The notes below the pieces were generated by a model, which worked only from the letters and a program-made list of their open reading frames with translations, had not been told where the DNA came from and ran no database searches. A stretch of DNA of 64,000 bases, from assembly GCF_030656345.1 (NCBI RefSeq), contig NZ_JAUSNR010000006.1, positions 124,001 to 188,000 on the forward strand, in the 5' to 3' direction. The stretch comes from Pseudotabrizicola sp. (GTDB taxonomy: Bacteria > Pseudomonadota > Alphaproteobacteria > Rhodobacterales > Rhodobacteraceae). How positions within the stretch are numbered: the first letter of the stretch is position 1; every line of letters begins with the position of its first letter. The position numbers and the translations under genes were made by a program. This document shows positions 25,815-34,017 of this stretch, one piece after another.

Positions 25815-26762
25815 TCAGATTTTATGGGAACTGTGTCGCGTAACCCGTTCGCGCCACAGCACAAACAGCCCCGCCGCCACGATGATGGCAATGCCGGTCC
25901 AGGCCAAGGCATCGGGCCATTCGGCAAAGAAGGCCCAGCCCCAGAGGATTCCCCACAGCATGGCGCTGTATTCGAACGGGGTGACGGCATTGGCATCGGC
26001 GATGCGGTAGGCCTGCGTCAGCAGCGTCAGCCCAAGGGCGGCGATCACCCCGCAGCCCGCCATCAGCGTCGCATCCAGCGGGGTGGGCCAGACCCAGGCG
26101 CGCATCAGGAACGCCAGCGACGGGTGCAGATCGGGCGCGGTGGTGCCGCCAAACCCAAGCGCCATGGCGGTTGCGATCACCAGAAACACCAGATTGCCCC
26201 AGAACGCCATCGCAGGCGCACTTTCGGTCTGCCCCAGCTTGCGGGCGAAGATCATCGACAACCCGTAGCACAGGCCCGACAGCACCGGCAGCAAAGCCGC
26301 AATCTCGAACACCCCCGCGCCGGGGCGCAGGATGATCAGCACGCCGCCAAAACCGGCCAGCACTGCCGACAGGCGCCGCCAGCCGACGGTTTCGCCCAGC
26401 ATCGGCACCGACAGCAGGGTGATGAACAGCGGGGCCGAGAAATACAGCGCCACCGCACTGGCCAGCGGCAGGGCGGGCAGCGCAAGGTAATAGGCGGCAT
26501 AGGCCACAAACATCACCAGCCCGCGCCCGATCATCGCGCGGGTGCCCGGGGTGAACAGCGTGCGCACCCCCCCGTCAAAAGCGGCGAGCAGCAGCAGCAG
26601 CGGCAAGGCGGTCAGACTGCGGAACACCATGGCCTGCGACAGCGGATAGCTGCCCGACAACAGCTTGAGGATCAGATCCTGCACCGAAAACAGCCCCAGA
26701 CCGGCGCAAAGGCACAGGATGCCAAGGCTGGAGTCGTGGCGCGGGCTGGGAAGGGCTGTCAT
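25815..26762 (-). CDS. EamA/DMT-family transporter
   Basis: A 315-residue inner-membrane protein with about ten hydrophobic helices and two EamA repeats (first from LGILCLCAGLGLFSVQDLILKLL, second from LSGLCYGLSMIFARKLG). Members export amino acids, metabolites or toxic analogues; the substrate is not evident. The ATG at 26762 begins the protein-like region; the frame stays open for 146 codons upstream without a ribosome site or homology. A second, related DMT gene is at 43486-44385. Confidence 0.85.
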   Translation of the reverse strand: MTALPSPRHDSSLGILCLCAGLGLFSVQDLILKLLSGSYPLSQAMVFRSLTALPLLLLLAAFDGGVRTLFTPGTRAMIGRGLVMFVAYAAYYLALPALPLASAVALYFSAPLFITLLSVPMLGETVGWRRLSAVLAGFGGVLIILRPGAGVFEIAALLPVLSGLCYGLSMIFARKLGQTESAPAMAFWGNLVFLVIATAMALGFGGTTAPDLHPSLAFLMRAWVWPTPLDATLMAGCGVIAALGLTLLTQAYRIADANAVTPFEYSAMLWGILWGWAFFAEWPDALAWTGIAIIVAAGLFVLWRERVTRHSSHKI

Positions 26763-26845
26763 CTTGCGGGCCTGATCTGGTCTGCGCAGACCTGAGCACA
26801 GGGTGGCCGCGCGCGCGCCCCCGGCACCGACATGGCGGTGTCGGA

Positions 26846-27127
26846 TTAGTCGGCTGCGGGCGGCTTGATGAAGCGGGCCCCCTTGGGCCGGTTTTGTGGC
26901 GCAAGGCTGATGCGGGGGGCGATGGGGGCGGCGGATGTGTCCGCCTCGTCCGGCACGGTGGCCAGTGTCTGTTCCAGCTGGCGGGTGGCCGGGCCATCGG
27001 GGATGGGCTGCAGGCTGTCTGTGCCGGTGGCCATGGCAAGGTTGCGGCCAGAGACGTGCTGCTGCACGCCCAGAAACACCGCCGTGCAGATCAGGCACAG
27101 GCCGAGGAGGAGCAGAATCTTGGGCAT
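26846..27127 (-). CDS. Small membrane-anchored hypothetical protein
   Basis: 93 residues with one N-terminal transmembrane or signal-anchor segment (PKILLLLGLCLICTAVFLGV, 2-21) and a hydrophilic Pro/Ala-rich tail ending RFIKPPAAD. No family recognised. It sits between the rplI terminator and the EamA gene on the same strand; the ribosome site is weak. The membrane segment followed by a polar tail argues for a real gene over an antisense artefact. Confidence 0.55.
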   Translation of the reverse strand: MPKILLLLGLCLICTAVFLGVQQHVSGRNLAMATGTDSLQPIPDGPATRQLEQTLATVPDEADTSAAPIAPRISLAPQNRPKGARFIKPPAAD

Positions 27128-27204
27128 GGCGGGTTCCGTCTGCTGGGGACCGCATTTTGTGGCGCGGCAATGTGGCAGCGGTTTGGCGGCAGGGCGACAT
27201 CCAC

Positions 27205-27235
27205 GAAAAAAGCCGCGCAGACGGATCTGCGCGGC
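27205..27235 (-). terminator. Terminator of rpsF-rpsR-rplI
   Basis: On the minus strand GCCGCGCAGA-TCCG-TCTGCGCGGC, a perfect 10-bp stem, runs into a T-run at 27211-27205, 37 bp beyond rplI. Confidence 0.85.
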
Positions 27236-27271
27236 CTGTGGTCCGGCGGGCCGGACCTGATTTGGAAAGCC

Positions 27272-27841
27272 TCAGTCTTCCTGAGCAGCGCCGCCCAGAT
27301 CGTCGAACAGTTCGGCGATCTCGAAATCGGCAGCGGCTTCGGCTTCGGCAGCCAGATCCTGGATCGACTTGCCCGAGGCCTGCAGTTCGGCTTCTTCTGC
27401 CGAGCGGGCCACATTCATGTTGATCCGCACCGAGACTTCGGGGTGCAGAACCACCGAAACCGAGTGGATGCCAAGGTCTTTGATCGGCTTGTCCAGCACG
27501 ACCTGACCACGTTCGACGGTAAAGCCGCCGGCCGTTGCCACTTCGGCGGCGTCACGGGTGGTGACGGAACCGTAAAGCGCGCCCGAATCGGATGCCGAAC
27601 GGATGATGATGAAGGTCTGACCGTCGAGCGATGCTGCGACGGATTCGGCCTCTTTCTTGGTTTCAAGGTTCTGCGCTTCCAGCTGGGCCTTTTTGGCCTC
27701 GAAGGATTTGATGTTGCCATCATTGGCGCGCAGCGCCTTGCCCTGCGGCAGCAGGAAGTTGCGGGCGTAGCCGTCCTTGACGTTGACGACTTCACCCATC
27801 TGGCCCAGCTTGGCCACGCGCTGAAGAAGGATCACTTGCAT
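27272..27841 (-). CDS. rplI: 50S ribosomal protein L9
   Basis: 189 residues. N-terminal globular domain [32 protein letters not shown], long central helix ([20 protein letters not shown]), C-terminal rRNA-binding domain ([14 protein letters not shown]), and an extra acidic tail of about 40 residues ([20 protein letters not shown]) of a kind seen in alphaproteobacterial L9. Third gene of the S6-S18-L9 operon, 12 bp after rpsR. Confidence 0.97.
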   Translation of the reverse strand: MQVILLQRVAKLGQMGEVVNVKDGYARNFLLPQGKALRANDGNIKSFEAKKAQLEAQNLETKKEAESVAASLDGQTFIIIRSASDSGALYGSVTTRDAAEVATAGGFTVERGQVVLDKPIKDLGIHSVSVVLHPEVSVRINMNVARSAEEAELQASGKSIQDLAAEAEAAADFEIAELFDDLGGAAQED

Positions 27842-27853
27842 GTCTGGTGCTCC

Positions 27854-28081
27854 TTATTTCACAGCATAGGGCAGCAGGGCGAGGAAGCGGGCGCGCTTGA
27901 TCGCACGGGCCAGCTCACGCTGCTTGATGGCCGAAACGGCGGTGATGCGCGATGGCACGATCTTGCCGCGTTCCGAGATGTAGCGCTGCAGCAGACGGGT
28001 GTCTTTGTAGTCGATCGCCGGTGCATTGTCGCCCGAGAAGGGGCAAACCTTGCGGCGGCGGAAAAATGGTTTGTTCGCCAT
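27854..28081 (-). CDS. rpsR: 30S ribosomal protein S18
   Basis: 75 residues with the S18 signature [42 protein letters not shown]. Binds next to S6 on the platform of the small subunit. Between rpsF (29-bp gap) and rplI (12-bp gap) in the classical operon order. Confidence 0.97.
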   Translation of the reverse strand: MANKPFFRRRKVCPFSGDNAPAIDYKDTRLLQRYISERGKIVPSRITAVSAIKQRELARAIKRARFLALLPYAVK

Positions 28082-28110
28082 GGTTTATGGTCCTTTCCTG
28101 AGACTGGGGA

Positions 28111-28587
28111 TCAACGACGCGGGCCGCGGTCTGCGCCGCGGTCGCCACCGAAGCCACCGCTGCGCTCACCGCCGCGGTCGCCACCGAAACCACCCCGGTC
28201 AGGACGGTCGCCGCCACCGAAGGCCGGACGGTCGCGGCGTTCGCCACGGTCGCCGTCACGGTCATCACGCTTTTGCATCTGCACCGACGGGCCTTCGCCG
28301 TGCGCATCGACCTTGATGGTCAGCACGCGCATCACGTCATCATGCAGGCGCATCAGCCGTTCCATTTCCTGCACGGCGGCCGGGGGCGCATCCGATTTCA
28401 GAAAGGCGTAATGGCCCTTGCGGTTCTTGTTGATCTTGTAGGCCATCGTCTTGACGCCCCAGTATTCCGATTCAACGACTTTGCCGCCATTGTCGGAAAG
28501 AACTGCGGTGAAATGTTCGACAAGGCCTTCAGCCTGCGTGTTGGAAAGATCCTGACGCGCAATAAAGACATGCTCATACAGTGGCAT
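28111..28587 (-). CDS. rpsF: 30S ribosomal protein S6 with long glycine/arginine-rich tail
   Basis: 158 residues. The first ~100 are a normal S6 fold ([56 protein letters not shown]). The last ~50 residues are low complexity, with repeated GGDR, RDR and GGFGGDRG units ending in GADRGPRR. S6 tails are modified by RimK-type glutamylation in some bacteria, but this Arg/Gly/Asp tail looks more like an RNA-binding RGG-type extension. First gene of the operon. Confidence 0.95.
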   Translation of the reverse strand: MPLYEHVFIARQDLSNTQAEGLVEHFTAVLSDNGGKVVESEYWGVKTMAYKINKNRKGHYAFLKSDAPPAAVQEMERLMRLHDDVMRVLTIKVDAHGEGPSVQMQKRDDRDGDRGERRDRPAFGGGDRPDRGGFGGDRGGERSGGFGGDRGADRGPRR

Positions 28588-28696
28588 GTATCGTCCTTTT
28601 CGTCTCGGGCGGCTTCAAAGACCATCGGCATTTGGCCTTTCCGCGGCCGGGTCACGAGAGGCATCGCCATTTAAAGGGATGCGGAAAGGATGGTGC

Positions 28697-28724
28697 GTTA
28701 TACAGATCGCCCCTGCGGATGCAA
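28697..28724 (-). promoter_or_regulatory. Candidate sigma-70 promoter of rpsF-rpsR-rplI
   Basis: On the minus strand TTGCAT (28724-28719), 16 bp, TATAAC (28702-28697), about 110 bp before the rpsF start. A good match to the -35/-10 consensus; start site not proven. Confidence 0.5.
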
Positions 28725-28769
28725 GCGCAGAGAGGGCGCGCTGTTTCTGTGCGCCACACGCAGCTGTTA

Positions 28770-28813
28770 TGTGCGTTTTCGCACAATTTTTGTTCGCGTT
28801 CGGCGAATTGTGC
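28770..28813. promoter_or_regulatory. Two overlapping inverted repeats between rpsF and yceI-like gene
   Basis: TGTGCG-TTTT-CGCACA (28770-28785) is followed by ATTTTTG. The half-site GCACAATT (28781-28788) also pairs with AATTGTGC (28806-28813) across a 17-nt loop that contains two GTTC words. The arrangement could be an attenuator for the yceI-like gene or an operator; no regulator recognised. Confidence 0.4.
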
Positions 28814-28884
28814 AGGTGCAGCACGTAGGGCAGGGTCTTTGCCATACTGCGGGCCATGGTGGCCTGCCTGTCCGGAGAGATTTG

Positions 28885-29460
28885 ATGACCCGTTTTGCCC
28901 CGCTTGCCCTGATTGCCGCGCTTGCCGCCGCCCCCGCCTTTGCCGAGGCCGAGAAATACACGGTTGACGCCAGCCACGCCCAGATCGTGTTCAGCTACAA
29001 CCACCTTGGGTTTTCCACTGGCTACGGCATGTTTTCCGGCTATGAGGGCGAGATCATGTTTGATCAGGCCGAGCCTGCCGCGTCTTCGGTGACCGTGTCT
29101 TTCCCGGTGCGCTCGATGCTGACCGGCTGGGAAGCCCGGTTTGAGCATTTCATGTCGGCGGACTTCTTTGACGCCGCCGAGGATGAAATGGTCAGCTTTG
29201 CCTCGACCGGGATTGAAGTCACCGGCGAGACGACCGCGCTGATCACCGGCGATCTGACGCTGAACGGCGTGACCAAGCCGGTGGTGCTGGATGCGGTGCT
29301 CAATCAGGCCGGCGATCACCCGATGGAGGGCAAGCCATGGGCCGGGTTCTCTGCCACCACCACGCTGCTGCGGTCGGATTTCAACCTTGGTGCATTCGCA
29401 CCGTTCATCAGCGATGAAGTGCAGGTTCAGATCTCGCTGGAGGCGATGAAGGCCGACTAA
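28885..29460 (+). CDS. YceI family periplasmic protein
   Basis: 191 residues: signal peptide (APLALIAALAAAPAFAEA, cleaved near residue 20) and a YceI lipocalin-like barrel (KYTVDASHAQIVFSYNHLGFS; GDLTLNGVTKPVVLD; FSATTTLLRSDFNLG). YceI proteins bind polyisoprenoids in the periplasm. GGAGAG lies 6 nt before ATG 28885. It faces, tail to tail, a cytochrome b561-YceI fusion gene, and the two share a bidirectional terminator. Confidence 0.9.
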   Translation: MTRFAPLALIAALAAAPAFAEAEKYTVDASHAQIVFSYNHLGFSTGYGMFSGYEGEIMFDQAEPAASSVTVSFPVRSMLTGWEARFEHFMSADFFDAAEDEMVSFASTGIEVTGETTALITGDLTLNGVTKPVVLDAVLNQAGDHPMEGKPWAGFSATTTLLRSDFNLGAFAPFISDEVQVQISLEAMKAD

Positions 29461-29481
29461 GCCTTTTGGTTCAGGGAATGG

Positions 29482-29514
29482 AAAAGGCCGCCGGAGCGAT
29501 CCGGCGGCCTTTTT
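29482..29514. terminator. Bidirectional terminator between the two YceI-containing genes
   Basis: AAAAGGCCGCCGGA-GCGA-TCCGGCGGCCTTTTT: perfect stem of about 13 bp with A-run on the left and T-run on the right, so it can stop transcription from both convergent genes. Confidence 0.85.
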
Positions 29515-29527
29515 CTTTGTGCCGGGC

Positions 29528-30721
29528 TTACTGCCGGGTGGCGGTCAGGGCCACATCGACGGTGACACCAAAGCCGACCGAGGCCTCATCGGTATAGGTG
29601 GCCCCCATCCCGAAATCGCGGCGGTCGAGGGTGGTTTGGCCGGTCATTGTGGCGGTGTTGCCGTTGATATCAAGGGTGAAGGGCAGGGTGACGGGCACCT
29701 CTGCACCGCGCAGGGTAAGGGTGCCGCTGGCCTGATAGCCAGAGGCGGCGGGCAGGATATCGGCGATGAAGACGGCCTGCGGAAAAGCGGTCACGTCGAA
29801 GAAATCGGCAGATCTGGCCTGCTGGGTTACGGAGCCGAGGGTCAGCGACCCGGTGTCGATGCTGACGGTGACGCTGCCCTGCGTGCCGTTGGTGGCCGCC
29901 TCATCAAAGGTGATGTCGGCGGTCCATGCCGCAAAGCTGCCGCTGACCTGCTGGCCCATCTGGGTGACGCTGATGCCCAGCGTGCCGTCGCTGACCTGCC
30001 AGTTTCCGGCGGCGGGGGCGGGTTGGGCAGCGGTAAGGCTCTGCGTCACCGGCTCGCCCCGCGGCAGGGCGGCGACGGCGGCACCGAGGCCGAACAGCGC
30101 GACCGCCGCCATCACTGGCAGCGCAGAGCGCCGTGCCGGAACCGGCAAAGCAGGCGCGTTGATGCCGCGCGTCATCCGGCGCAGCGTGTCGTCGCGGTCG
30201 ATGACATGATGTTTGAGTGCGCCCGCGATGTGCAGCAGGATCGAGGCGATCATCAGCTTGGTGAACACCCAATGCGCGGCCCCTGCGGTGGCCGCGACCG
30301 CTTCGGATTGCGGCACAAACGGCAGGCTCTGGCCAAAGGGCCACCAGATCGGCGCAAAGCCGGTGACGGCGGCGTGATGCACCCAGCCGGTCAGCGGTAC
30401 GGCGACGAGAGAGATATAGAGCATCCAGTGCACCAGCCGGGCCAGCCAAAGCTCCAACCGCCGTTCGGGATGCAGCGGCACCGGGTGGGTTTCAAAAAGC
30501 GTCCAGAGGATGCGGCCAAGCGCCACGAAAAACACCACAACGCCAAGGGTTTTGTGCACTGAGAACACCTGCGCCTTGAGCGCCAGTTGCTGCGCGGTGT
30601 CATAGGGCAGGCGGTTGGCGACCAGCCCCAGCGGAATGGCGATCAGGATCAGCGCGGCGGTGGCCCAGTGGAACAGGCGCGCGATGCGCCCGTAAGAGCG
30701 CTGCGAATTGCGGGCGGACAT
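29528..30721 (-). CDS. Cytochrome b561 fused to YceI domain
   Basis: A 397-residue fusion. Residues 1-190 are a four-helix cytochrome b561 with heme-ligand His candidates in RIARLFHW, VHKTLGVVVFF, LVHWMLY and LLHIAGALKHHVI. A further transmembrane helix near 220-240 (ALPVMAAVALFGLGAAVAAL) leads to a periplasmic YceI domain (residues 250-397; LTLRGAEVPVTLPFTLDI, TTLDRRDFGMG). The fusion suggests quinone- or isoprenoid-linked electron transfer at the membrane surface. ATG at 30721 has GGAGAAG upstream. Same pairing (b561 next to YceI) as the neighbour across the terminator. Confidence 0.9.
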   Translation of the reverse strand: MSARNSQRSYGRIARLFHWATAALILIAIPLGLVANRLPYDTAQQLALKAQVFSVHKTLGVVVFFVALGRILWTLFETHPVPLHPERRLELWLARLVHWMLYISLVAVPLTGWVHHAAVTGFAPIWWPFGQSLPFVPQSEAVAATAGAAHWVFTKLMIASILLHIAGALKHHVIDRDDTLRRMTRGINAPALPVPARRSALPVMAAVALFGLGAAVAALPRGEPVTQSLTAAQPAPAAGNWQVSDGTLGISVTQMGQQVSGSFAAWTADITFDEAATNGTQGSVTVSIDTGSLTLGSVTQQARSADFFDVTAFPQAVFIADILPAASGYQASGTLTLRGAEVPVTLPFTLDINGNTATMTGQTTLDRRDFGMGATYTDEASVGFGVTVDVALTATRQ

Positions 30722-30791
30722 GGGGGACTTCTCCGGGTTATGGTCTGGCGGCAGGGTAGCGGTTTTCACCCATAAGCGCAGTCTGTGCCGC

Positions 30792-30808
30792 TGCACAGGC
30801 CCTGTGCA
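30792..30808. promoter_or_regulatory. 17-bp palindrome TGCACAGG-C-CCTGTGCA
   Basis: Perfect 8-bp arms around a single C, in the 155-bp divergent region between the b561-YceI gene (70 bp away) and fabD (68 bp away). A dimeric regulator site is the natural reading; I cannot name the regulator. Confidence 0.45.
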
Positions 30809-30876
30809 AACGGCGCGGTGATTGCGCTGGCGGCAGGGGCGCGGTATCTGGGGGCAGACATCAGACGGGAGGCACT

Positions 30877-31806
30877 ATGGGCCGCGCATTCGTATTTCCG
30901 GGTCAGGGGGCCCAAACCATCGGCATGGGCCGCGCCCTCGCCGAAGCCTATCCGGCAGCAAAGGCCGTGTTTGACGAGGTGGATGACGCTTTGGGCGAGG
31001 CCCTGTCAACGCTGATCTGGGAGGGCGACATCGCCGATCTGACCCTGACGCAGAATGCGCAGCCCGCGCTGATGGCGACATCGATCGCCGCGTTGCGCGC
31101 GATGGAGGCCGAAGGCTTTGGCATGGCGCAGGCCGATTTCGTGGCGGGGCATTCGTTGGGCGAGTATTCGGCGCTGTGTGCCGCCGGGGCCCTGACCCTG
31201 TCGGACACCGCGCGGCTGCTGCGTATCCGGGGCGCTGCCATGCAAGAGGCGGTGCCGGTCGGTGTCGGCGCGATGGCAGCGATTCTGGGCCTGGATTTCG
31301 AGACCGTGGTGCATATCGCGGCTGAAGCGGCAGGGGATGAGGTGTGTCAGGCCGCCAATGACAATGATCCGGCGCAGGTGGTGATTTCCGGCCACAAGGA
31401 CGCGGTGGACCGTGCCATGGTGCTGGCGAAAGAGCGCGGCGCCAAGCGCGCCCTGCTGCTGCCGGTCTCGGCCCCGTTTCATTGCGCGCTGATGGCCCCC
31501 GCCGCCCATGTGATGGCCGAGGCGTTCGCGGCGGTGGTGATCAGCAAACCCGTCTGCCCGGTGGTGGTGAACGTGCGTGCCGAAGCGATAGAGGAACCCG
31601 ACCGCTTTCGCGACCTCTTGATCGCGCAGGTGACGGGTGCCGTGCGCTGGCGCGAGAGCATGCAGTGGATGGAACGCGCCGGAGTGACAGAGTTCTGGGA
31701 GATCGGGGCCGGCAAGGCGCTGTCGGGCATGATCAAGCGGATCGTGCCGGGGGCAGAGGTGCGGGCGATTGGTGTGCCTGCGGACGTGCTGGCGCTGAAA
31801 GGCTGA
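30877..31806 (+). CDS. fabD: Malonyl-CoA:ACP transacylase
   Basis: A 309-residue transacylase that loads malonate onto ACP for type II fatty acid synthesis. The oxyanion motif FPGQGAQTIGMG is at 7-18, the nucleophile is Ser93 in GHSLGEYSAL, and the catalytic His is in VSAPFHCALM. Start ATG 30877 follows a GGGAGGC ribosome site. First gene of fabD-fabG-acpP. Confidence 0.96.
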   Translation: MGRAFVFPGQGAQTIGMGRALAEAYPAAKAVFDEVDDALGEALSTLIWEGDIADLTLTQNAQPALMATSIAALRAMEAEGFGMAQADFVAGHSLGEYSALCAAGALTLSDTARLLRIRGAAMQEAVPVGVGAMAAILGLDFETVVHIAAEAAGDEVCQAANDNDPAQVVISGHKDAVDRAMVLAKERGAKRALLLPVSAPFHCALMAPAAHVMAEAFAAVVISKPVCPVVVNVRAEAIEEPDRFRDLLIAQVTGAVRWRESMQWMERAGVTEFWEIGAGKALSGMIKRIVPGAEVRAIGVPADVLALKG

Positions 31807-31814
31807 AGGTTGTG

Positions 31815-31880
31815 CCCGGGGCTGACCCCGGGGGCTGTCTGCCCCCGGACCCCCGAGGATATTTTTGAACAGATAAAAAG
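31815..31880 (+). repeat. Dispersed palindromic element, copy B, between fabD and fabG
   Basis: CCCGGGG-CTGA-CCCCGGG hairpin (31815-31832), then GGGGGCTGTCTGCCCCC, then the tail CCCCGAGGATATTTTTGAAC and AGATAAAAAGG. The A/G-rich end merges with the Shine-Dalgarno sequence of fabG (AAGGGG, 7 nt before the ATG). It may partly terminate fabD transcripts and retune fabG translation. Confidence 0.7.
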
Positions 31881-31890
31881 GGGTAGGGTC

Positions 31891-32628
31891 ATGTTTGATC
31901 TGACCGGGAAAAAGGCACTGGTAACGGGTGCGTCGGGCGGGATAGGCGCAGAGATTGCGCGGGTTCTGCATGGCGCGGGGGCGACTGTCGCGCTGTCGGG
32001 CACGCGGGTGGACCCGCTGGAGGCGCTTGCGGCGGAACTGGGCGAGCGGGCGCATGTGCTGGCCTGCAACCTGTCGGAGGTGGCCGAGGTCGAAGGGCTG
32101 GTCAAGCGCGCAGGCGAGGCGATGGGATCGGTCGATGTGCTGGTCAACAACGCCGGGATCACCCGCGACGGGCTGATGATGCGGATGTCGGATGACGACT
32201 GGCAGTCGGTGATCGACGTCAACATGACCGCGACCTTCCGGCTGTGCCGGGCGGCGGTGCGCGGCATGATGAAGGCGCGCTGGGGGCGCATTGTGAACAT
32301 CAGCTCGGTCGTCGGCACCACCGGCAATGCGGGGCAGGTGAACTATGCCGCCTCCAAGGCCGGGATGGTGGGGATGTCGAAATCGCTGGCGGCAGAGGTG
32401 GCCAGCCGGGGAATCACGGTGAACTGTGTGGCGCCGGGGTTCATCGAGACCGCGATGACCGAAAAGCTGAATGATACGCAGCGCGGGGCGATTCTGGCCG
32501 GTGTGCCGGCCGGGCGCATGGGCACAGCGCCCGAAATTGCGGCGGCCGTGCTGTATCTTGCCTCTGCAGAGGCCGGATATGTGACCGGCGCTGTCTTGCA
32601 TGTGAATGGCGGGATGGCCATGATATGA
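31891..32628 (+). CDS. fabG: 3-oxoacyl-ACP reductase
   Basis: A 245-residue SDR that reduces 3-ketoacyl-ACP with NADPH in fatty acid elongation. Cofactor motif TGASGGIG, NNAG, catalytic Ser in NISSVVG, and YAASKAG (Tyr and Lys of YxxxK) are canonical. The C-terminus DVLHVNGG-like AVLHVNGGMAMI is typical. Between fabD and acpP; the 84-bp gap from fabD holds repeat copy B, whose end supplies the ribosome site. Confidence 0.95.
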   Translation: MFDLTGKKALVTGASGGIGAEIARVLHGAGATVALSGTRVDPLEALAAELGERAHVLACNLSEVAEVEGLVKRAGEAMGSVDVLVNNAGITRDGLMMRMSDDDWQSVIDVNMTATFRLCRAAVRGMMKARWGRIVNISSVVGTTGNAGQVNYAASKAGMVGMSKSLAAEVASRGITVNCVAPGFIETAMTEKLNDTQRGAILAGVPAGRMGTAPEIAAAVLYLASAEAGYVTGAVLHVNGGMAMI

Positions 32629-32654
32629 CGTGCCCGGGCACCACGCCGGGCACG
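32629..32654 (+). terminator. Hairpin between fabG and acpP
   Basis: CGTGCCCGG (32629-32637) pairs with CCGGGCACG (32646-32654) right at the fabG stop, followed by CTTTCG. The T-run is weak, so it may be a partial terminator or mRNA-stability hairpin that lets acpP be expressed at a different level. Confidence 0.45.
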
Positions 32655-32813
32655 CTTTCGTGAAAGCGTTTGCCTAAGCGTGCTGCCCTTGCTATAGGCG
32701 CGCTGGAAATCACTGGCGGTGCCGGTGTCGTCGCCCCGTTGCGATGGAATCGCCCCGCAAGGGGTAAGGACAAGAGACGGGAAATCCTCCCGCTGGATAT
32801 AAGAGGAAGTGAC

Positions 32814-33047
32814 ATGAGCGACATCGCTGACCGCGTGAAGAAGATCGTCGTTGAGCATCTGGGCGTCGAAGAGGACAAGGTCACCGAGACCGCCTCTTTC
32901 ATCGACGATCTGGGCGCGGACTCGCTCGACACTGTCGAACTGGTCATGGCGTTTGAGGAAGAATTCGGGATCGAAATCCCCGATGACGCCGCCGAGACCA
33001 TCCAGACCTTTGGCGATGCTGTGAAATTCATCACCGAAGCGGCCTGA
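32814..33047 (+). CDS. acpP: Acyl carrier protein
   Basis: 77 residues, acidic, with the 4'-phosphopantetheine Ser in [19 protein letters not shown] (Ser37). It carries growing acyl chains for fabD, fabG and other synthases. AGAGGAAG precedes ATG 32814. A leader of about 160 bp after fabG suggests its own promoter, usual for this highly expressed gene. Confidence 0.97.
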   Translation: MSDIADRVKKIVVEHLGVEEDKVTETASFIDDLGADSLDTVELVMAFEEEFGIEIPDDAAETIQTFGDAVKFITEAA

Positions 33048-33078
33048 TCTTCGGATCACGGCACCTGCTTACGGAACG

Positions 33079-33103
33079 GGCACCCCTTTGGGGGTGCCTT
33101 TTT
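33079..33103 (+). terminator. Intrinsic terminator after acpP
   Basis: GGCACCCC-TTTG-GGGGTGCC with five T residues, 31 bp after the stop; a textbook terminator. Confidence 0.9.
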
Positions 33104-33167
33104 CGTCTGGGGGGGCGGTGGTTGACGGGCTGGCGTTGGCAACGGATCAGCCCGCGGGACGCGCATG

Positions 33168-33204
33168 AAAAAGGCCCCGTGTCCGTCTGGACCGGGGCCT
33201 TTTG
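33168..33204 (-). terminator. Terminator of ssb
   Basis: On the minus strand AAAAGGCCCCGGTCC and GGAC-A-CGGGGCCTTTTT form a long stem with one bulged base and a T-run, 18 bp past the ssb stop. Confidence 0.75.
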
Positions 33205-33221
33205 CTGCGCTGACCGTCCGA

Positions 33222-33761
33222 TCAGAACGGGATTTCGTCGTCGAGGTCAGAGCGCCCGCCAGAGGGTGCGCGGTCGCCGCCGCGCGACCCGCCACCCGAG
33301 CTGCCACCCGCCCCACCACCGGACGGCGCGCTGCCGTAATCGTCATAGCCGCCACGGTCATCATAGCCGCCTTGCGCGCCGCCGCCACCGCCCGTGCCGC
33401 CGCCTTCACCACGGCCGCCCAGCAGGGTCAGCTCTCCGCGGAACTGGCGCAGCACGATTTCGGTGGTGTAGCGGTCGGCACCCGACTGGTCCTGCCATTT
33501 GCGGGTTTCCAGCTGGCCTTCGATATAAACGGTCGAGCCTTTGCGCAGATACTGTTCGGCAATCTTGGCAAGGTTTTCGTTGAAGATCGCGACCGAATGC
33601 CATTCGGTGCGCTCTTTACGCTCACCCGTCTGCTTGTCGCGCCAGTTTTCCGATGTGGCGATGCGCAGGTTCACCACCTTGCCGCCATTGGCAAAGCTGC
33701 GCACCTCGGGGTCGCGGCCCAGATTGCCGACGATGATGACCTTGTTGACCGAGCCTGCCAT
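33222..33761 (-). CDS. ssb: Single-stranded DNA-binding protein
   Basis: 179 residues: N-terminal OB fold ([41 protein letters not shown]), a glycine-rich linker (residues 115-170) and the C-terminal acidic tip DDEIPF that recruits replication and repair partners. I saw no GTTC-N7-GTTC SOS box upstream. It has a terminator after its stop. Confidence 0.96.
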   Translation of the reverse strand: MAGSVNKVIIVGNLGRDPEVRSFANGGKVVNLRIATSENWRDKQTGERKERTEWHSVAIFNENLAKIAEQYLRKGSTVYIEGQLETRKWQDQSGADRYTTEIVLRQFRGELTLLGGRGEGGGTGGGGGAQGGYDDRGGYDDYGSAPSGGGAGGSSGGGSRGGDRAPSGGRSDLDDEIPF

Positions 33762-34017
33762 GGAATCCCTCCGCTATGGGTCTGCCCCGGCGCTGTGCCG
33801 GGGCTTTGATCGACCGGAGCATCCCCGGTCTTGGTTAAGGAAAAATCTATAGCGACCGGAGGGCGGCGCTGCAATGCGGGGGCGGGGTTTGCGCGGCAAA
33901 ACCCGGCAGCAAAAAACCGCCGATCAGGGTTTGCGCGCCATCGCCCGCATCTGGGCACTGGAACGGGGCGGGAAAATCCCTATAGTCGCCGGGTCTGAGG
34001 CAACCCGGAATGAACTC

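Noticed and set aside
26779-26792. GGTCTGCGCAGACC palindrome between the EamA gene and the small membrane protein
   Set aside because: Perfect but GC-rich and short, with no promoter nearby; expected by chance in this composition.
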